Of a stretch of 64,000 nt of DNA, positions 8,829 through 19,542 are shown in pieces. Position 1 is the first letter of the stretch. The number at the start of each line of letters is the position of its first letter. The DNA comes from Zhongshania aliphaticivorans. Its GTDB lineage: Bacteria > Pseudomonadota > Gammaproteobacteria > Pseudomonadales > Spongiibacteraceae. The position numbers and the translations under genes were made by a program. The stretch covers positions 1,767,501 to 1,831,500 of the forward strand of contig NZ_CP014544.1 in assembly GCF_001586255.1 (NCBI RefSeq), written 5' to 3'. The notes under the pieces were generated by a model that saw only the letters and a list, made by a program, of their open reading frames with translations, ran no database searches and was not told the DNA's origin.

Positions 8829-9593
8829 TTATTCTTTTGGCGCTTTAATTTTTGTTACTTTAATAATGACCCCAAATTTTGGGTGGTCAATAAAGTGCAG
8901 CTCATCACTACGCATCCGCCGCTGTTGTTTCATCACCACGATTTGCTCAATGGGATGGTCTATATCTTGCTGAGATTGCACACTGGGCTCAAAATCTGGG
9001 TTTTGCTGCTTAAATTGGAGGTACTCTGGGCTGCTTTCAAAGGCCTTGTCGGCCAGTGAAGACAGTTCTTCAGGTTCATCATAGCTTTGCGGTTGGTGTG
9101 GTAAATAATAATTGCCGCTGCGGCTACCGTAGCGCACCAGCCATAGATTAGTATCGACGTGCAGATAGCGTTCTACAGCAATGCGAATATAGCCCTCAAG
9201 TTCATAATGTTTTCCAAATTGCCTGCCTCCCTGTATCAAAATAGCCGGGGATTTTTTGCGCGGTAGCAGGTCTTGCTCCCAGCTGGCGAGAAATAGGGGT
9301 TTGTATCGGGACGACATGCGCAGGGATTGGGCCGCTTTAGCAAACTCCGGGTCGCTGCTGTCGACAATGCGCGGTGAGCTGCTGTTGGTCTGCAGGCGCA
9401 CCCATTTTCTGGGGTAGCGTAAATGCACATTGTCGGGCCAGTCTTCTTCATACATATTGCCGGGATCATTATTGGCATAGACCACCATATCAATATGAAA
9501 TCGATCGGTATTTTGGCCGAAAGCCGCAGCGCTAAATCCCCAGAGCAGTAGTAGGAGTAGGGCGTAGTAGCGGCGGTGATCTAGTGTACTCAT
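8829..9593 (-). CDS. csiV: CsiV-family periplasmic peptidoglycan-binding protein
   Basis: 254 residues from ATG 9593; ATG 9608 is possible. A signal peptide is clear: basic DHRRYY, then ALLLLLLWGF and an SAAAFG-Q cleavage region. The mature protein begins FHIDMVVYANNDPG and ends with a domain containing DHPKFGVIIKVTKI. These features, and the position between the phosphorylase and mfd, match the CsiV family. Vibrio CsiV binds peptidoglycan in the periplasm and affects the D-amino-acid response. It is read in the same direction as mfd with a 43-bp gap, so it is probably cotranscribed. Confidence 0.85.
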   Translation of the reverse strand: MSTLDHRRYYALLLLLLWGFSAAAFGQNTDRFHIDMVVYANNDPGNMYEEDWPDNVHLRYPRKWVRLQTNSSSPRIVDSSDPEFAKAAQSLRMSSRYKPLFLASWEQDLLPRKKSPAILIQGGRQFGKHYELEGYIRIAVERYLHVDTNLWLVRYGSRSGNYYLPHQPQSYDEPEELSSLADKAFESSPEYLQFKQQNPDFEPSVQSQQDIDHPIEQIVVMKQQRRMRSDELHFIDHPKFGVIIKVTKIKAPKE

Positions 9594-9636
9594 AGTGCTC
9601 GGTCTCATTTTTAAATGCGGTCTTACTATCGCAGTT

Positions 9637-12600
9637 CTATTGTTTTGCTGCCAGCTTGCTGAGCAGTGCTTCAACAAAATCAAAGCGTTGCGCAGGGTCT
9701 TCTAAGGGCTCTTTGAATTTTAAGGCATTGGCGCCGTCGAGTTGATAGCGCGCTGGTGCCATTTGCACGAGTTTGACGATATTTAAAGGGTGAACTTGGG
9801 TGTCTTCCGCAAACTCCACTCGACCCCCTTGGTTTGAGGCTTCAATTTTACTTAATCCTAGGGCGCCGGCATGAAGTCGGATTTCGGCGCAGCGAAACAG
9901 GTTTTTGACCTGATTGGGTAGCAGGCCAAAGCGATCGATCATCTCAACCTGTAATTCTCGCAACTCGTGGCTGTCGACGGCGCTCGCGATGCGTTTATAG
10001 AGCATGAGCCTACTTTGGACATCGGGTAAGTATTCGTCCGGTATTAGTGCCGGTAGGCGTAAATTCACCTCAATGTGGTCAGCGTTATTATCTTCTAGGT
10101 TTATTTTCTTGCCGGCTTTTATCGCGTTTACGGCGCGGTCGAGCATGTCCATATACAGGGTGAAGCCTATAGAGTGGATTTGGCCACTTTGGCCCTCGCC
10201 CAATAGCTCGCCAGCGCCGCGGATTTCCATGTCTTGGGTGGCAAGGGTGAAACCCGCGCCTAAGGTGTCAGCTTCACTGATGGCGGTTAAGCGCTTTTGG
10301 GCATCACTCGTCAATTGTTTCACGGGTGGCGTTAATAAATACGCGTAGGCTTGGTGGTGTGAGCGACCTACGCGACCGCGCAGCTGATGAAGTTGGGCGA
10401 GGCCAAATTTATCAGCGCGGTCAATAATAATGGTGTTGGCATTGGGTACGTCGATGCCAGTTTCAATAATCGTTGAGCACACCAAGACATTGTGACGTTT
10501 GTGGTAAAAATCACTCATCACCTGTTCGAGTTCACGCTCGCGCATTTGGCCGTGGCCAACGCCAATCCGTAACTCGGGAATCATGGACTCCAGGTCGCGT
10601 GCGGTTTTTTCAATGGTTTTGACCTCGTTGTGGAGGTAGTAAACTTGGCCGCCACGTAAAATCTCGCGAAGGATTGCCTCCTTAATTAGCCCGTCGTCAG
10701 ACTCCCTAACAAAGGTTTTGACCGATAAGCGTCGGGCGGGCGGGGTGGCGATAATAGATAAGTCGCGAATGCCCGCCATCGACATATTCAATGTGCGAGG
10801 GATCGGCGTGGCCGTCATGGTTAATACATCGACTTCGGCGCGGAGGTTTTTCAAGGCCTCTTTTTGGCGTACCCCAAAGCGGTGCTCCTCGTCGATAATA
10901 ACTAAGCCGAGGTTTTTGTAGTGAATGTCGTTACTTAGTAATTTATGGGTGCCGATTAAGATGTCGACCTTGCCGGCGTGAAGTTCGGCGATGACGCCTT
11001 TCTGTTCGGCGGCGCTGCGAAACCGCGACAGCACTTCTATGTTCACGGGCCAGTCAGCAAAGCGGTCGCGAAAGGACTCAAAATGCTGCTGAGCGAGTAG
11101 GGTGGTGGGTACTAAAATAGCTACTTGAGTGCCATTTTGTACCGCGACAAAGGCGGCCCGCACCGCGACCTCGGTTTTGCCAAAGCCAACATCGCCGCAA
11201 ACCAGGCGATCCATGGGACGCAGTGATTTTAAATCGCCCAGGACCGCTTCAATGGCGACTTGCTGATCGGGTGTTTCCTCAAAGGGGAAGGCGTCCGCGA
11301 ATTGTTGATAGTCTTCGTCGCTGAGTTCAAAGGCGCGACCTTCTCGGGCTTCGCGGCGGGCATAAATATCCAATAATTCCGCGGCGACATCGCGAATTTT
11401 TTCCGCTGCTTTGCGTTTGGCCTTACTCCACTGTTCGGTTCCGAGTCGGTGCAGGGGCGCGTTGTCGTCGTCGGCGCCACTGTAGCGGCTTATTAATTGC
11501 AGCGAGCCCACCGGCACATAGAGCTTGGCGCCATCGGCGTACTCAAGGGCTAAAAACTCGCTGGCTTGATTGTCGACATTGAGTGACTGCAAACCTAAGT
11601 AGCGGCCAACGCCGTGATCGGCGTGCACCACAGGGGCGCCGACACGCAGTTCCGCGAGGTTTTTGACCACGCTCTCGGCTGTGCTGGCGGCGGCTTTCTT
11701 GCGGCGACGGCTCTGAGATACCCGCTTGCCGAAGAGTTGCGACTCCGCAATGAGGGCAAAGGCGTAGGGGGCATCGCCTGAGATACCTTCGTCAATAGGA
11801 GCAATGGTAATGCCAAATTCACATTTGCTGTCGGCAAAGGCTCGCCAGCTGGCAAAGGACTCTGGCTTCAGTTTGTGGCGCGCCAATAAATCAATTAAGG
11901 CTTCGCGTCGCCCGGCCGATTCGGCGCATAGCAAGACTTTACGGTGCTGGCTATAGCTCCGTAAGGCGGCAATGGGATCGCTGTGTTTGGCGTCTATGCT
12001 CAGTGGTGGCGCTGTCGCAATAGCAAAGTTAAAGCTGCCCGCAGCGGCGGGAAGCTCACCTTCGCTCAAGCTGATGCGCGGATAGTTTTTGAGTGTGGCG
12101 AAGAGTTCCGGTACGGTTTGGAATACCCCCGCTGGCTGCAAAACGGGCCGCTGTAAATCCCCTATACGTTGTTCGTAGCGCTGTTGTATGTCTTGCCAAT
12201 AATGCTCGGCGGCCCCTTCAATCCCTGTGGTGTTTAACACCCATGTGTTATTGGGTAAGTAGTCAAATAGGGTGCCGGTTTGCTGAAAGAACAGCGGTAG
12301 GTAATATTCAATGCCAGCAGGCGCGATGCCATCACTGACATCTTGATAAACGGGGCATTTGCGATGGTCGACATTAAAACGTTCGTGCCATTGGCGGCGA
12401 AACAGGGCGATGCCGTTGTCGTCTAACGGGAATTCTTTGCCCGGTAATAAGCGTATTTCGTTAACGGACTCAATGCCGCGCTGGGTTTCTGGGTCGAAGC
12501 TGCGCAGACTGTCTATTTCTTGATCCAAGAGGTCTAGGCGATAGGGAAATTCGCTGCCCATTGGGAATATGTCAATAATCGCGCCGCGACTAGCGTATTC

Positions 12601-13080
12601 CCCGTGCTGATAAACCGTATCTACGTGGTGATAGCCGCTTTTTTCGAGTTCTAGGCGGAAGGTGCTGATGTCGACGTGTTGGCCACGTTTAAGAAGTAAG
12701 CTGTGTTGGCGTACATAGTCGGGTGGCGCAATCCGCTGCATTAGGGTGCTGATGGGGGCAACCAAAATGCCGTTTGCCATTGTTGGCAGTTCACTCAGGG
12801 TGCGCAGGCGCTCCGAAACAATGTCTTCGTGTGGTGAAAAATTATCGTAAGGCAGTGTTTCCCAGTCAGGCAGCAGGCGCACGGGTAGCTCGGCAGCAAA
12901 AAACCGCAGGTTTTGTTCAAGCTGATAGGCGGAGGCTGTGTCCGCAGTCAGCAGGAGTACCGGCTGGTTTAGCGATCTTGCTAATTCAGCGGCAACGAGG
13001 CCGTGGCTCGCAGAGGGGCATTGTCCCCAGCGCAGAACGCCAGCTTTAGGGGGGGTATTAATTGCGGGTAATTCAATCAC
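9637..13080 (-). CDS. mfd: Transcription-repair coupling factor Mfd
   Basis: 1147 residues, normal length. The N-terminal UvrB-like module is followed by the RNA-polymerase interaction domain starting near LRVGAPVVHADHGVGRYLGL. The RecG-like translocase has Walker A in VCGDVGFGKTE near residue 632, the DEEH box (IIDEEHRFGVRQKE) near 730 and TATPIPRTL. A TRCF C-terminal domain completes the protein. It removes stalled RNA polymerase and recruits UvrA for strand-specific repair. uvrC lies elsewhere in this window. Confidence 0.99.
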   Translation of the reverse strand: MIELPAINTPPKAGVLRWGQCPSASHGLVAAELARSLNQPVLLLTADTASAYQLEQNLRFFAAELPVRLLPDWETLPYDNFSPHEDIVSERLRTLSELPTMANGILVAPISTLMQRIAPPDYVRQHSLLLKRGQHVDISTFRLELEKSGYHHVDTVYQHGEYASRGAIIDIFPMGSEFPYRLDLLDQEIDSLRSFDPETQRGIESVNEIRLLPGKEFPLDDNGIALFRRQWHERFNVDHRKCPVYQDVSDGIAPAGIEYYLPLFFQQTGTLFDYLPNNTWVLNTTGIEGAAEHYWQDIQQRYEQRIGDLQRPVLQPAGVFQTVPELFATLKNYPRISLSEGELPAAAGSFNFAIATAPPLSIDAKHSDPIAALRSYSQHRKVLLCAESAGRREALIDLLARHKLKPESFASWRAFADSKCEFGITIAPIDEGISGDAPYAFALIAESQLFGKRVSQSRRRKKAAASTAESVVKNLAELRVGAPVVHADHGVGRYLGLQSLNVDNQASEFLALEYADGAKLYVPVGSLQLISRYSGADDDNAPLHRLGTEQWSKAKRKAAEKIRDVAAELLDIYARREAREGRAFELSDEDYQQFADAFPFEETPDQQVAIEAVLGDLKSLRPMDRLVCGDVGFGKTEVAVRAAFVAVQNGTQVAILVPTTLLAQQHFESFRDRFADWPVNIEVLSRFRSAAEQKGVIAELHAGKVDILIGTHKLLSNDIHYKNLGLVIIDEEHRFGVRQKEALKNLRAEVDVLTMTATPIPRTLNMSMAGIRDLSIIATPPARRLSVKTFVRESDDGLIKEAILREILRGGQVYYLHNEVKTIEKTARDLESMIPELRIGVGHGQMRERELEQVMSDFYHKRHNVLVCSTIIETGIDVPNANTIIIDRADKFGLAQLHQLRGRVGRSHHQAYAYLLTPPVKQLTSDAQKRLTAISEADTLGAGFTLATQDMEIRGAGELLGEGQSGQIHSIGFTLYMDMLDRAVNAIKAGKKINLEDNNADHIEVNLRLPALIPDEYLPDVQSRLMLYKRIASAVDSHELRELQVEMIDRFGLLPNQVKNLFRCAEIRLHAGALGLSKIEASNQGGRVEFAEDTQVHPLNIVKLVQMAPARYQLDGANALKFKEPLEDPAQRFDFVEALLSKLAAKQ

Positions 13081-13169
13081 AGTCGGGGAATTCTGCTTTG
13101 GTCAGTGATAAATGCTGCATTGTAACCCGCTATTGGTAGTTATTACATTGCACAGATGGCGATGGGCGG

Positions 13170-13198
13170 TTGAACTTGAGGGCAGTAATAAAGATAAT
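13170..13198 (+). promoter_or_regulatory. Predicted promoter of the GAPDH gene
   Basis: TTGAAC (13170-13175), a 17-bp spacer and GATAAT (13193-13198), with transcription starting about 35-40 bp before the coding region. Confidence 0.55.
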
Positions 13199-13242
13199 AC
13201 GCGCACAATTTTCTCCTCCCCGCCATGCAAAGGGTATCTGCC

Positions 13243-14709
13243 GTGACTGAAAGAAGACGTGAGCGTCCTGATGATTACTTCGCCGATTGGAAAGAACGCG
13301 AAGCGTTAGCAGAGGGGATGATCCCTCTAATTGGTAAACTTTACCGCTCCAATAACGTTAAAACCTACATTTATGGTAAGAATCTGGTCAACCTTTCGGT
13401 GCTGGATATCATGCAGGCCCACCGCTTCGTGCGTCAGGTTGAGCAAAACGAAATTTCCGAGTTTGAAACCTTTCCAATTATTCAGGCGCTCTCCACGCTA
13501 GACCTCGGTACTGCACATATCGATGCTGGGCGTATTGCGGTTAATTACGAGGAAACAGCTAAGGCTAGCGGCCAGTCTGTTGAAGATTTTGTTCGCAGCC
13601 AGGTGGCTAAATTGATTGGTGGCGCCAAAGAGCCGGGCCGTCCGTCACGTGACGTAGTCTTATACGGTTTTGGTCGTATTGGCCGTTTGGTTGCCCGCCT
13701 ATTGATAGAAAAGGCCGGTGGTGGCGCTAATTTACGCCTGCGTGCGGTTGTTGTTCGTCACGGTGGCGCCGAAAATGATTTGGTAAAGCGGGTTAGCTTG
13801 CTGCGCCGCGACTCCGTTCACGGCCCCTTTAACGGCACAATCCGTGTTGATGAGGAGCGCCAGTCCTTCGTTGCCAATGGCGTCGAAGTGAAGGTGATTT
13901 ACGCCAATTCACCGGACGAGGTGGACTACACTGCCTATGGCATCAACGACGCTATTTTGGTTGATAACACCGGCAAGTGGCGCGATGTCGAGGGCTTGTC
14001 TACGCATCTCGGTCGTCCGGGTATCGCCAAGGTTATTTTGACTGCACCTGGCAAGGGCGATATGAAGAATATTGTACACGGTGTTAATAGTGATCAAATT
14101 CTGCCTGAAGACACTATTATCTCTGCTGCTAGTTGCACTACCAACGCTATTGCGCCGCCACTTAAAGTGCTCGACGACAAGTTTGGCGTTGAAAACGGTC
14201 ACGTTGAAACCGTTCACTCTTACACCAATGACCAGAATTTGATCGACAATTACCACAAAGGTGATCGTCGTGGTCGCAGCGCGCCATTAAATATGGTTAT
14301 TTCTGAAACGGGTGCAGCGAAGGCGGTTGGTAAAGTATTGCCAGCGATGTTGGGTAAATTGAGCGGCAACGCAATTCGAGTGCCGACCCCCAATGTGTCT
14401 TTGGCCATTCTTAAGTTGAACCTGAAGGCAGAGACGACTAAAGAAGAGCTTAACGAATTTATGCGTAAAGTCGCTCTGCACTCGCCACTGCGTAAGCAAA
14501 TAGACTACTCTAACTCGCCAGAAGTAGTGTCTAGTGATTTTGTTGGTTCGCGTCACGCCTGCGTTTTCGATAGCGAGGCAACCATCGTGAATGGCAAAAG
14601 CGCTATTTTATACTGCTGGTATGACAATGAGTTTGGCTATAGCTGCCAAGTACATCGCGTACTTGAGAAAATGGCCGGTGTTGAATACGCGGTTTACCCC
14701 CAAGATTAA
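13243..14709 (+). CDS. gap: Glyceraldehyde-3-phosphate dehydrogenase with N-terminal extension
   Basis: 488 residues from GTG 13243, which has AAAGGG about 8 nt upstream; an ATG at 13225 would add six residues. Residues 1-130 form a helical extension absent from ordinary GAPDH of about 335 residues. The NAD-binding Rossmann fold follows (VVLYGFGRIGRLVARLL), with the catalytic Cys near residue 298 in SAASCTTNAI and HSYTNDQN beyond it. This long form occurs beside nqrA in Pseudomonas (recalled). It interconverts glyceraldehyde-3-phosphate and 1,3-bisphosphoglycerate. No other glycolytic gene is near, so a gluconeogenic role is possible but not shown. Confidence 0.95.
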   Translation: MTERRRERPDDYFADWKEREALAEGMIPLIGKLYRSNNVKTYIYGKNLVNLSVLDIMQAHRFVRQVEQNEISEFETFPIIQALSTLDLGTAHIDAGRIAVNYEETAKASGQSVEDFVRSQVAKLIGGAKEPGRPSRDVVLYGFGRIGRLVARLLIEKAGGGANLRLRAVVVRHGGAENDLVKRVSLLRRDSVHGPFNGTIRVDEERQSFVANGVEVKVIYANSPDEVDYTAYGINDAILVDNTGKWRDVEGLSTHLGRPGIAKVILTAPGKGDMKNIVHGVNSDQILPEDTIISAASCTTNAIAPPLKVLDDKFGVENGHVETVHSYTNDQNLIDNYHKGDRRGRSAPLNMVISETGAAKAVGKVLPAMLGKLSGNAIRVPTPNVSLAILKLNLKAETTKEELNEFMRKVALHSPLRKQIDYSNSPEVVSSDFVGSRHACVFDSEATIVNGKSAILYCWYDNEFGYSCQVHRVLEKMAGVEYAVYPQD

Positions 14710-14743
14710 TTGGGGGAGGGCTGAGTTGGCCGCCAACCAGCCC
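14697..14743 (+). terminator. Double hairpin after the GAPDH gene
   Basis: The first stem (CCCCCAA/TTGGGGG, 14697-14716) includes the stop codon in its loop. The second (GGGCTG and GTTGGC pairing with GCCAAC and CAGCCC, 14718-14743) has a one-base bulge. There is no U-tract, so it could be a weak terminator or an RNA-stabilising 3' end. Confidence 0.45.
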
Positions 14744-14941
14744 TGACCGTAAATGTTTACGCTGATGACCGATATCATCAGTCAAGCAGTGGTAAGCAGT
14801 CCGGCGAGTCTTTATACTTGCCGCAGTTTTTGGGACGCACAATGATTAAGTCGTTTGTGCGTTGCCCCCGGCGCGTTTTCACGCCCGAGTTTACGCAGAT
14901 TTGCAATTTCGCGTTCAACCATAAGAGTGTTAGACAGCCTT

Positions 14942-16282
14942 ATGATCAAAATTACCAGGGGCTTAGATCTGCCCATATCCGGTGGTCCCGCACAGCGTAT
15001 TGAGCCTGGCTCAAAGGTGCGTGCGGTAGCTGTGCTCGGTTTCGATTACCTCGGTATGAAGCCCACCATGGCGGTGAAAGTCGGTGATCGGGTAAAAACC
15101 GGTCAATTATTGTTTACCGACAAGAAAAATTCCGGCGTTCGCTACACCGCGCCAGCAACCGGTCTTGTCTCTGCGATTAATCGCGGTGAAAAGCGGGTGT
15201 TGCAGTCGGTGGTTATCGACGTTGAAGACGATGAGTTCGAAACCTTTGCTAAATATGATGCCAGTGCGCTTAGCACCCTGAGTGCAGAGCAGGTTGCTGA
15301 GAACCTTCAGCAGTCCGGTTTGTGGACAGCCCTGCGGACTCGGCCATTTAGTAAAGTGCCGGCGATTGGCAGTAGTCCTGCGGCGATATTTGTTACCGCA
15401 ATAGATACGCACCCGCTGGCTGCGGATCCAACAGTGGTGATTGCCGAAGCGGATGCTGATTTTAGTAACGGCTTGGAACTATTGTGCCGCTTAACCAAAG
15501 GGAAAGTGCACTTATGTGTTGCCCCAGGCAGTAGCGTGCCGAGCCTAGACAATGAACAACTGCGGGTTGCCGAGTTTGGCGGTGTTCATCCGGCCGGATT
15601 GGCTGGCACGCACATCCACTTTTTGGAAGGCGCTAGCGCGACAAAAGTGGTGTGGTCTATTGGCTACCAAGATGTTATCGCCATGGGTAGATTGTTTACC
15701 ACGGGCCAATTAAATACCGAGCGTGTTGTTGCGCTTGCTGGCCCCCAGGTGGAAAACCCTCGCTTGATTCGCACTCGTCTTGGTGTGAGCTTAGATGAAT
15801 TGTGCGCGGGTCAAATTCGTCCGGGCAACAATCGGATTATTTCCGGGTCTGTGCTGGGCGGGCGCACTGCGCGTGGCGCTGTGGCTTTCCTCGGCCGCTA
15901 CCACAACCAAGTAAGCGTCTTGGCTGAAGGTAATCACCGTGATTTTCTGGGTTGGTTGTCGCCCGGTGTTAACAAACACTCGGCACTGCGTATTTATTTG
16001 TCGCAGTTCTTTAAAAAGTCGATTGCTTATACGACCAATACCAATGGTAGTGAGCGCGCCATGGTGCCAGTTGGGGCCTATGAGCGAGTAATGCCATTAG
16101 ATATTTTGCCAACGCAGTTGCTGCGGTCAATTATTGTGGGCGATACCCAAATGGCGCAGTCATTGGGATGTTTAGAGTTGGACGAGGAAGACCTCGCGCT
16201 ATGTACCTATGTTTGCCCAGGCAAGTATGAGTACGGCCCGATCCTTCGCGACAATTTAAGCCGCATAGAGAAAGAGGGTTAA
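14942..16282 (+). CDS. nqrA: Na+-translocating NADH:quinone reductase subunit A
   Basis: 446 residues from ATG 14942 ([16 protein letters not shown]), the canonical NqrA start; an upstream in-frame ATG at 14855 would add a non-homologous leader. NqrA is the peripheral cytoplasmic subunit that contacts quinone. A biotinyl-lipoyl-like fold ([16 protein letters not shown]) and a C-terminal domain with [12 protein letters not shown] are visible. It is the first of six subunit genes in uninterrupted order. The 232-bp upstream gap contains inverted repeats and a TATACT element at 14813-14818 that could be its -10. Confidence 0.98.
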   Translation: MIKITRGLDLPISGGPAQRIEPGSKVRAVAVLGFDYLGMKPTMAVKVGDRVKTGQLLFTDKKNSGVRYTAPATGLVSAINRGEKRVLQSVVIDVEDDEFETFAKYDASALSTLSAEQVAENLQQSGLWTALRTRPFSKVPAIGSSPAAIFVTAIDTHPLAADPTVVIAEADADFSNGLELLCRLTKGKVHLCVAPGSSVPSLDNEQLRVAEFGGVHPAGLAGTHIHFLEGASATKVVWSIGYQDVIAMGRLFTTGQLNTERVVALAGPQVENPRLIRTRLGVSLDELCAGQIRPGNNRIISGSVLGGRTARGAVAFLGRYHNQVSVLAEGNHRDFLGWLSPGVNKHSALRIYLSQFFKKSIAYTTNTNGSERAMVPVGAYERVMPLDILPTQLLRSIIVGDTQMAQSLGCLELDEEDLALCTYVCPGKYEYGPILRDNLSRIEKEG

Positions 16283-16285
16283 GTC

Positions 16286-17482
16286 ATGGGGCTGAGAAAA
16301 ATTCTCGACGATATGGAGCCGCATTTTGAGAAAGGCGGCCGCTATGAAAAATGGTATGCGCTGTACGAAGCGGCAGATACGATTTTTTATTCACCATCAA
16401 GTGTTACTAAAGCCAATGCGCATGTCCGCGACGGTGTCGATCTAAAACGGATTATGATTACCGTTTGGTTCTGTGCATTCCCGGCGATGTTCTACGGGAT
16501 GTGGAATATTGGTTTTCAGGCTAACCAAATTATGCTCGATGCTGGCATTGCCGGCGGTGAAGGCTGGCGTCATGTAATGATCTCGATGATGGCGGGCTAT
16601 GACCCCGCTAGCCTTTGGGATAATTTCTGGCACGGCTTTTGGTATTTTATTCCCGTTTACGCCGTGACCTTTGTCGTCGGCGGTTTCTGGGAAGTACTTT
16701 TTGCCATGAAGCGTGGCCACGAGGTTAATGAAGGCTTCTTTGTTACTTCAATTCTGTTTGCCCTGATTTGCCCGCCGAGTATTCCGCTGTGGCAGGTTGC
16801 CTTGGGTATCAGCTTTGGTGTGGTTATTGCCAAAGAAGTATTCGGCGGCACCGGCAAAAACTTCTTAAACCCCGCATTAGCGGGCCGCGCGTTCCTCTTC
16901 TTCGCGTACCCCGCGCAGATGTCTGGTGACGCAGTATGGACGGCCGTTGATGGCTTTACCGGCGCAACACCGCTGTCTGTAGTGGCAAGCGATGGCATGG
17001 CGGTTCTGCAAGAAAAAATGACGTGGATGGACGCCTTCCTCGGCAATATGCACGGCTCAATGGGTGAAGTGTCGACCTTGGCAATTTTCCTCGGCGGTGG
17101 CGTACTTTTGTGGACCGGCATTGCCTCTTGGCGCATTGTGCTCGGCGTATTGATCGGTATGTTTGGCCTGTCGATGCTGTTCAACTCCATGCAGAGCGAC
17201 AATTTAATGATGGCCATGCCTTGGCATTGGCATTTGGTATTGGGTGGTTTTGCCTTCGGCATGATGTTTATGGCGACTGACCCAGTGTCGTCGTCGATGA
17301 CCAATACTGGTAAATGGATTTTTGGCGCCTTGATCGGTTGTATGGTGGTGTTGATTCGCGTAGTTAACCCCGCTTTCCCAGAGGGCATGATGTTGGCAAT
17401 TTTGTTCGCTAACTTATTCGCGCCGCTAATCGATCATTTTGTAGTGCAGGCAAATATCAAGCGGAGGTTGGCACGTGGCTAA
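16286..17482 (+). CDS. nqrB: Na+-NQR subunit B
   Basis: 398 residues, integral membrane with about ten helices. The covalent FMN site is FTGATPLS with Thr228, equivalent to the Thr modified by ApbE in Vibrio NqrB. A conserved Gly-rich segment ([20 protein letters not shown]) precedes it. NqrB carries FMN and riboflavin and forms part of the sodium channel. It starts three bases after nqrA and overlaps nqrC by 8 bp. Confidence 0.99.
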   Translation: MGLRKILDDMEPHFEKGGRYEKWYALYEAADTIFYSPSSVTKANAHVRDGVDLKRIMITVWFCAFPAMFYGMWNIGFQANQIMLDAGIAGGEGWRHVMISMMAGYDPASLWDNFWHGFWYFIPVYAVTFVVGGFWEVLFAMKRGHEVNEGFFVTSILFALICPPSIPLWQVALGISFGVVIAKEVFGGTGKNFLNPALAGRAFLFFAYPAQMSGDAVWTAVDGFTGATPLSVVASDGMAVLQEKMTWMDAFLGNMHGSMGEVSTLAIFLGGGVLLWTGIASWRIVLGVLIGMFGLSMLFNSMQSDNLMMAMPWHWHLVLGGFAFGMMFMATDPVSSSMTNTGKWIFGALIGCMVVLIRVVNPAFPEGMMLAILFANLFAPLIDHFVVQANIKRRLARG

Positions 17483-18242
17483 TAACGACAGTATCCCAAG
17501 AACGCTGCTGGTTGCCGTTACCCTGTGTATTGTCTGCGCTCTGGTTGTTGCCAGCGCGGCAGTTATGCTGAAACCGGCGCAAGTAATTAATAAAGCCCTA
17601 GACCGCAAAGCCAATATCTTGGCGGCGGCTGGACTGCTAGTCCCCGGTGAAAGTGTCGAGGAGCAGTTTAAGCAGGTCACGACTAAAATTGTTGACTTAG
17701 AAACCGGTAAGTTTACCGATGAGTTGGCTATAAAAGGTTTTGAGCAAGCTAAAGTGGCCAAAGATTCAGCGACGTCAATTGCGCTGGGTGATGACGATCT
17801 CGCCAAAATTCGCCGTCGTGAAAACTTCGCTATGGTGTATTTGATCGAGAAAGATGGCAAATACGATAAGGTGATTTTGCCGGTTCGCGGCTATGGCTTG
17901 TGGTCAACACTTTACGGCTTTCTGGCATTGGAAAATGATTTCAATACGGTTGCGGGCTTAGGTTTTTACGATCACGGCGAAACGCCTGGATTGGGTGGCG
18001 AAGTCGACAATCCAAAGTGGAAGGCGATTTGGCCCGGTAAAGAGATCTACAGTGATGGCGATGTTGCTATTGAACTGGTCAAAGGCAATGTAGACAGCAG
18101 CACACCTAATGCCGAAAACAAGGTGGATGCACTTTCTGGTGCGACGTTAACCAGCCGCGGTGTTAGCAATTTGCTGCGCTTCTGGATGGGTGAGCTGGGT
18201 TATAAATCTTTTTTAAGCAACTTGCGTTCAGGGGAGGCATAA
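17475..18242 (+). CDS. nqrC: Na+-NQR subunit C
   Basis: 255 residues from GTG 17475, with GGAGG about 7 nt upstream. One N-terminal membrane helix ([20 protein letters not shown]) anchors a periplasmic FMN-binding domain. The flavinylation motif SGATLTS has Thr224 as the attachment residue. ApbE, encoded three genes downstream, would attach FMN through a phosphoester bond. Confidence 0.99.
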   Translation: MANNDSIPRTLLVAVTLCIVCALVVASAAVMLKPAQVINKALDRKANILAAAGLLVPGESVEEQFKQVTTKIVDLETGKFTDELAIKGFEQAKVAKDSATSIALGDDDLAKIRRRENFAMVYLIEKDGKYDKVILPVRGYGLWSTLYGFLALENDFNTVAGLGFYDHGETPGLGGEVDNPKWKAIWPGKEIYSDGDVAIELVKGNVDSSTPNAENKVDALSGATLTSRGVSNLLRFWMGELGYKSFLSNLRSGEA

Positions 18243-18245
18243 GCC

Positions 18246-18911
18246 ATGTCGACAATGAGAGAAGCCCTAAGCAAGCCAATTTTACAGAACAACCCCATCG
18301 CGCTGCAGATACTCGGTATCTGCTCGGCCTTGGCGGTGACCTCCAGCCTTAAAGTAACGCTGGTAATGTGTATCTCTGTGACCTTGGTGACGGCTTGTTC
18401 AAGCTTTGCGGTATCGCTGATCCGCAAGCAGATCCCAAGCAGTATTCGTATTATTGTGCAGATGGTGATTATAGCCTCGCTGGTAATCGTGGTGGATCAA
18501 CTGTTAAAGGCCTATGCCTTTGCGATCAGCAAACAGTTGTCGGTGTTTGTTGGTTTGATAATCACCAACTGTATCGTTATGGGCCGCGCCGAAGGTTACG
18601 CTATGAAGAACCCGCCGCTGGCGAGCTTCGTTGACGGCATCGGTAATGGTCTGGGCTACAGTGTGGTACTAATCAGTATTGCTGTGGTTCGTGAATTGTT
18701 TGGTTCTGGTAAGTTGTTTGGTTTCGAGATACTGCCGCTGGTTACCGACGGTGGCTGGTATGTGCCTAACGGCCTATTACTGTTACCGCCAAGCGCCTTC
18801 TTCCTGATTGGTATTTTTATCTGGGTATTGCGCTCGGCTAAACCCGAACAGGTGGAAAAGGAAGAATTTAAAATCACTAAAAATACCCGCAGCGTTAAGG
18901 AGGCCTTTTAA
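18246..18911 (+). CDS. nqrD: Na+-NQR subunit D
   Basis: 221 residues with six predicted membrane helices. [19 protein letters not shown] is the conserved Cys-containing helix that with NqrE binds the intramembrane [2Fe-2S] cluster. It is homologous to RnfE/RsxE; the uninterrupted nqrABCDEF order identifies it as NQR rather than RNF. Its stop overlaps the nqrE start by one base. Confidence 0.98.
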   Translation: MSTMREALSKPILQNNPIALQILGICSALAVTSSLKVTLVMCISVTLVTACSSFAVSLIRKQIPSSIRIIVQMVIIASLVIVVDQLLKAYAFAISKQLSVFVGLIITNCIVMGRAEGYAMKNPPLASFVDGIGNGLGYSVVLISIAVVRELFGSGKLFGFEILPLVTDGGWYVPNGLLLLPPSAFFLIGIFIWVLRSAKPEQVEKEEFKITKNTRSVKEAF

Positions 18912-19519
18912 TGGAACACTTTATAAGCCTGTTCGTGCGCTCGGTGTTTATTGAGAACATGGCGCTGGCCTTTTTCCTGGGCATGTGTACTTTTTTGGCG
19001 ATTTCCAAAAAAATTCAGGCCGCAATTGGCTTGGGGATTGCGGTTATCGTAGTTATGGCGCTGACCGTCCCGGTTAACAGCCTAATTTACAACCATTTGC
19101 TCCGCGAAGGCGCGTTGGCCTGGGCTGGCTACCCTGACGTAGATTTGAGCTTCCTGGGTTTGCTGAGCTATATCGGTGTTATTGCCGCGATAGTTCAAAT
19201 CATGGAAATGGTATTGGATAAATATGTACCAGCGCTTTATAACGCACTGGGTGTATTCCTGCCGTTGATCACGGTTAACTGCGCAATTATGGGCGGCTCG
19301 CTGTTCATGGTAGAGCGCGACTACGGCTTTGCCGACTCGGTCGTCTACGGTGCGGGCGCCGGTACTGGCTGGGCGCTAGCTATTGTTGCCTTGGCAGGTA
19401 TCCGCGAAAAACTCAAATACAGCGATGTTCCCGAGGGCCTGCGAGGTCTGGGTATTACTTTCATCACTGTTGGCTTAATGTCGTTGGGCTTTATGTCCTT
19501 CGGCGGTATTGATCTCTAA
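18911..19519 (+). CDS. nqrE: Na+-NQR subunit E
   Basis: 202 residues, six membrane helices, inverted-topology partner of NqrD. The helix with [14 protein letters not shown] carries the Cys for the shared Fe-S centre. It starts with ATG overlapping the nqrD stop (TAATG). Confidence 0.98.
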   Translation: MEHFISLFVRSVFIENMALAFFLGMCTFLAISKKIQAAIGLGIAVIVVMALTVPVNSLIYNHLLREGALAWAGYPDVDLSFLGLLSYIGVIAAIVQIMEMVLDKYVPALYNALGVFLPLITVNCAIMGGSLFMVERDYGFADSVVYGAGAGTGWALAIVALAGIREKLKYSDVPEGLRGLGITFITVGLMSLGFMSFGGIDL

Positions 19520-19542
19520 CCGAGAAGACTGGAGAGGAATTA

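Noticed and set aside
16657-17388. 243-residue antisense open frame across nqrB
   Set aside because: It mirrors the nqrB codons on the opposite strand, with no ribosome-binding site or recognisable domain.
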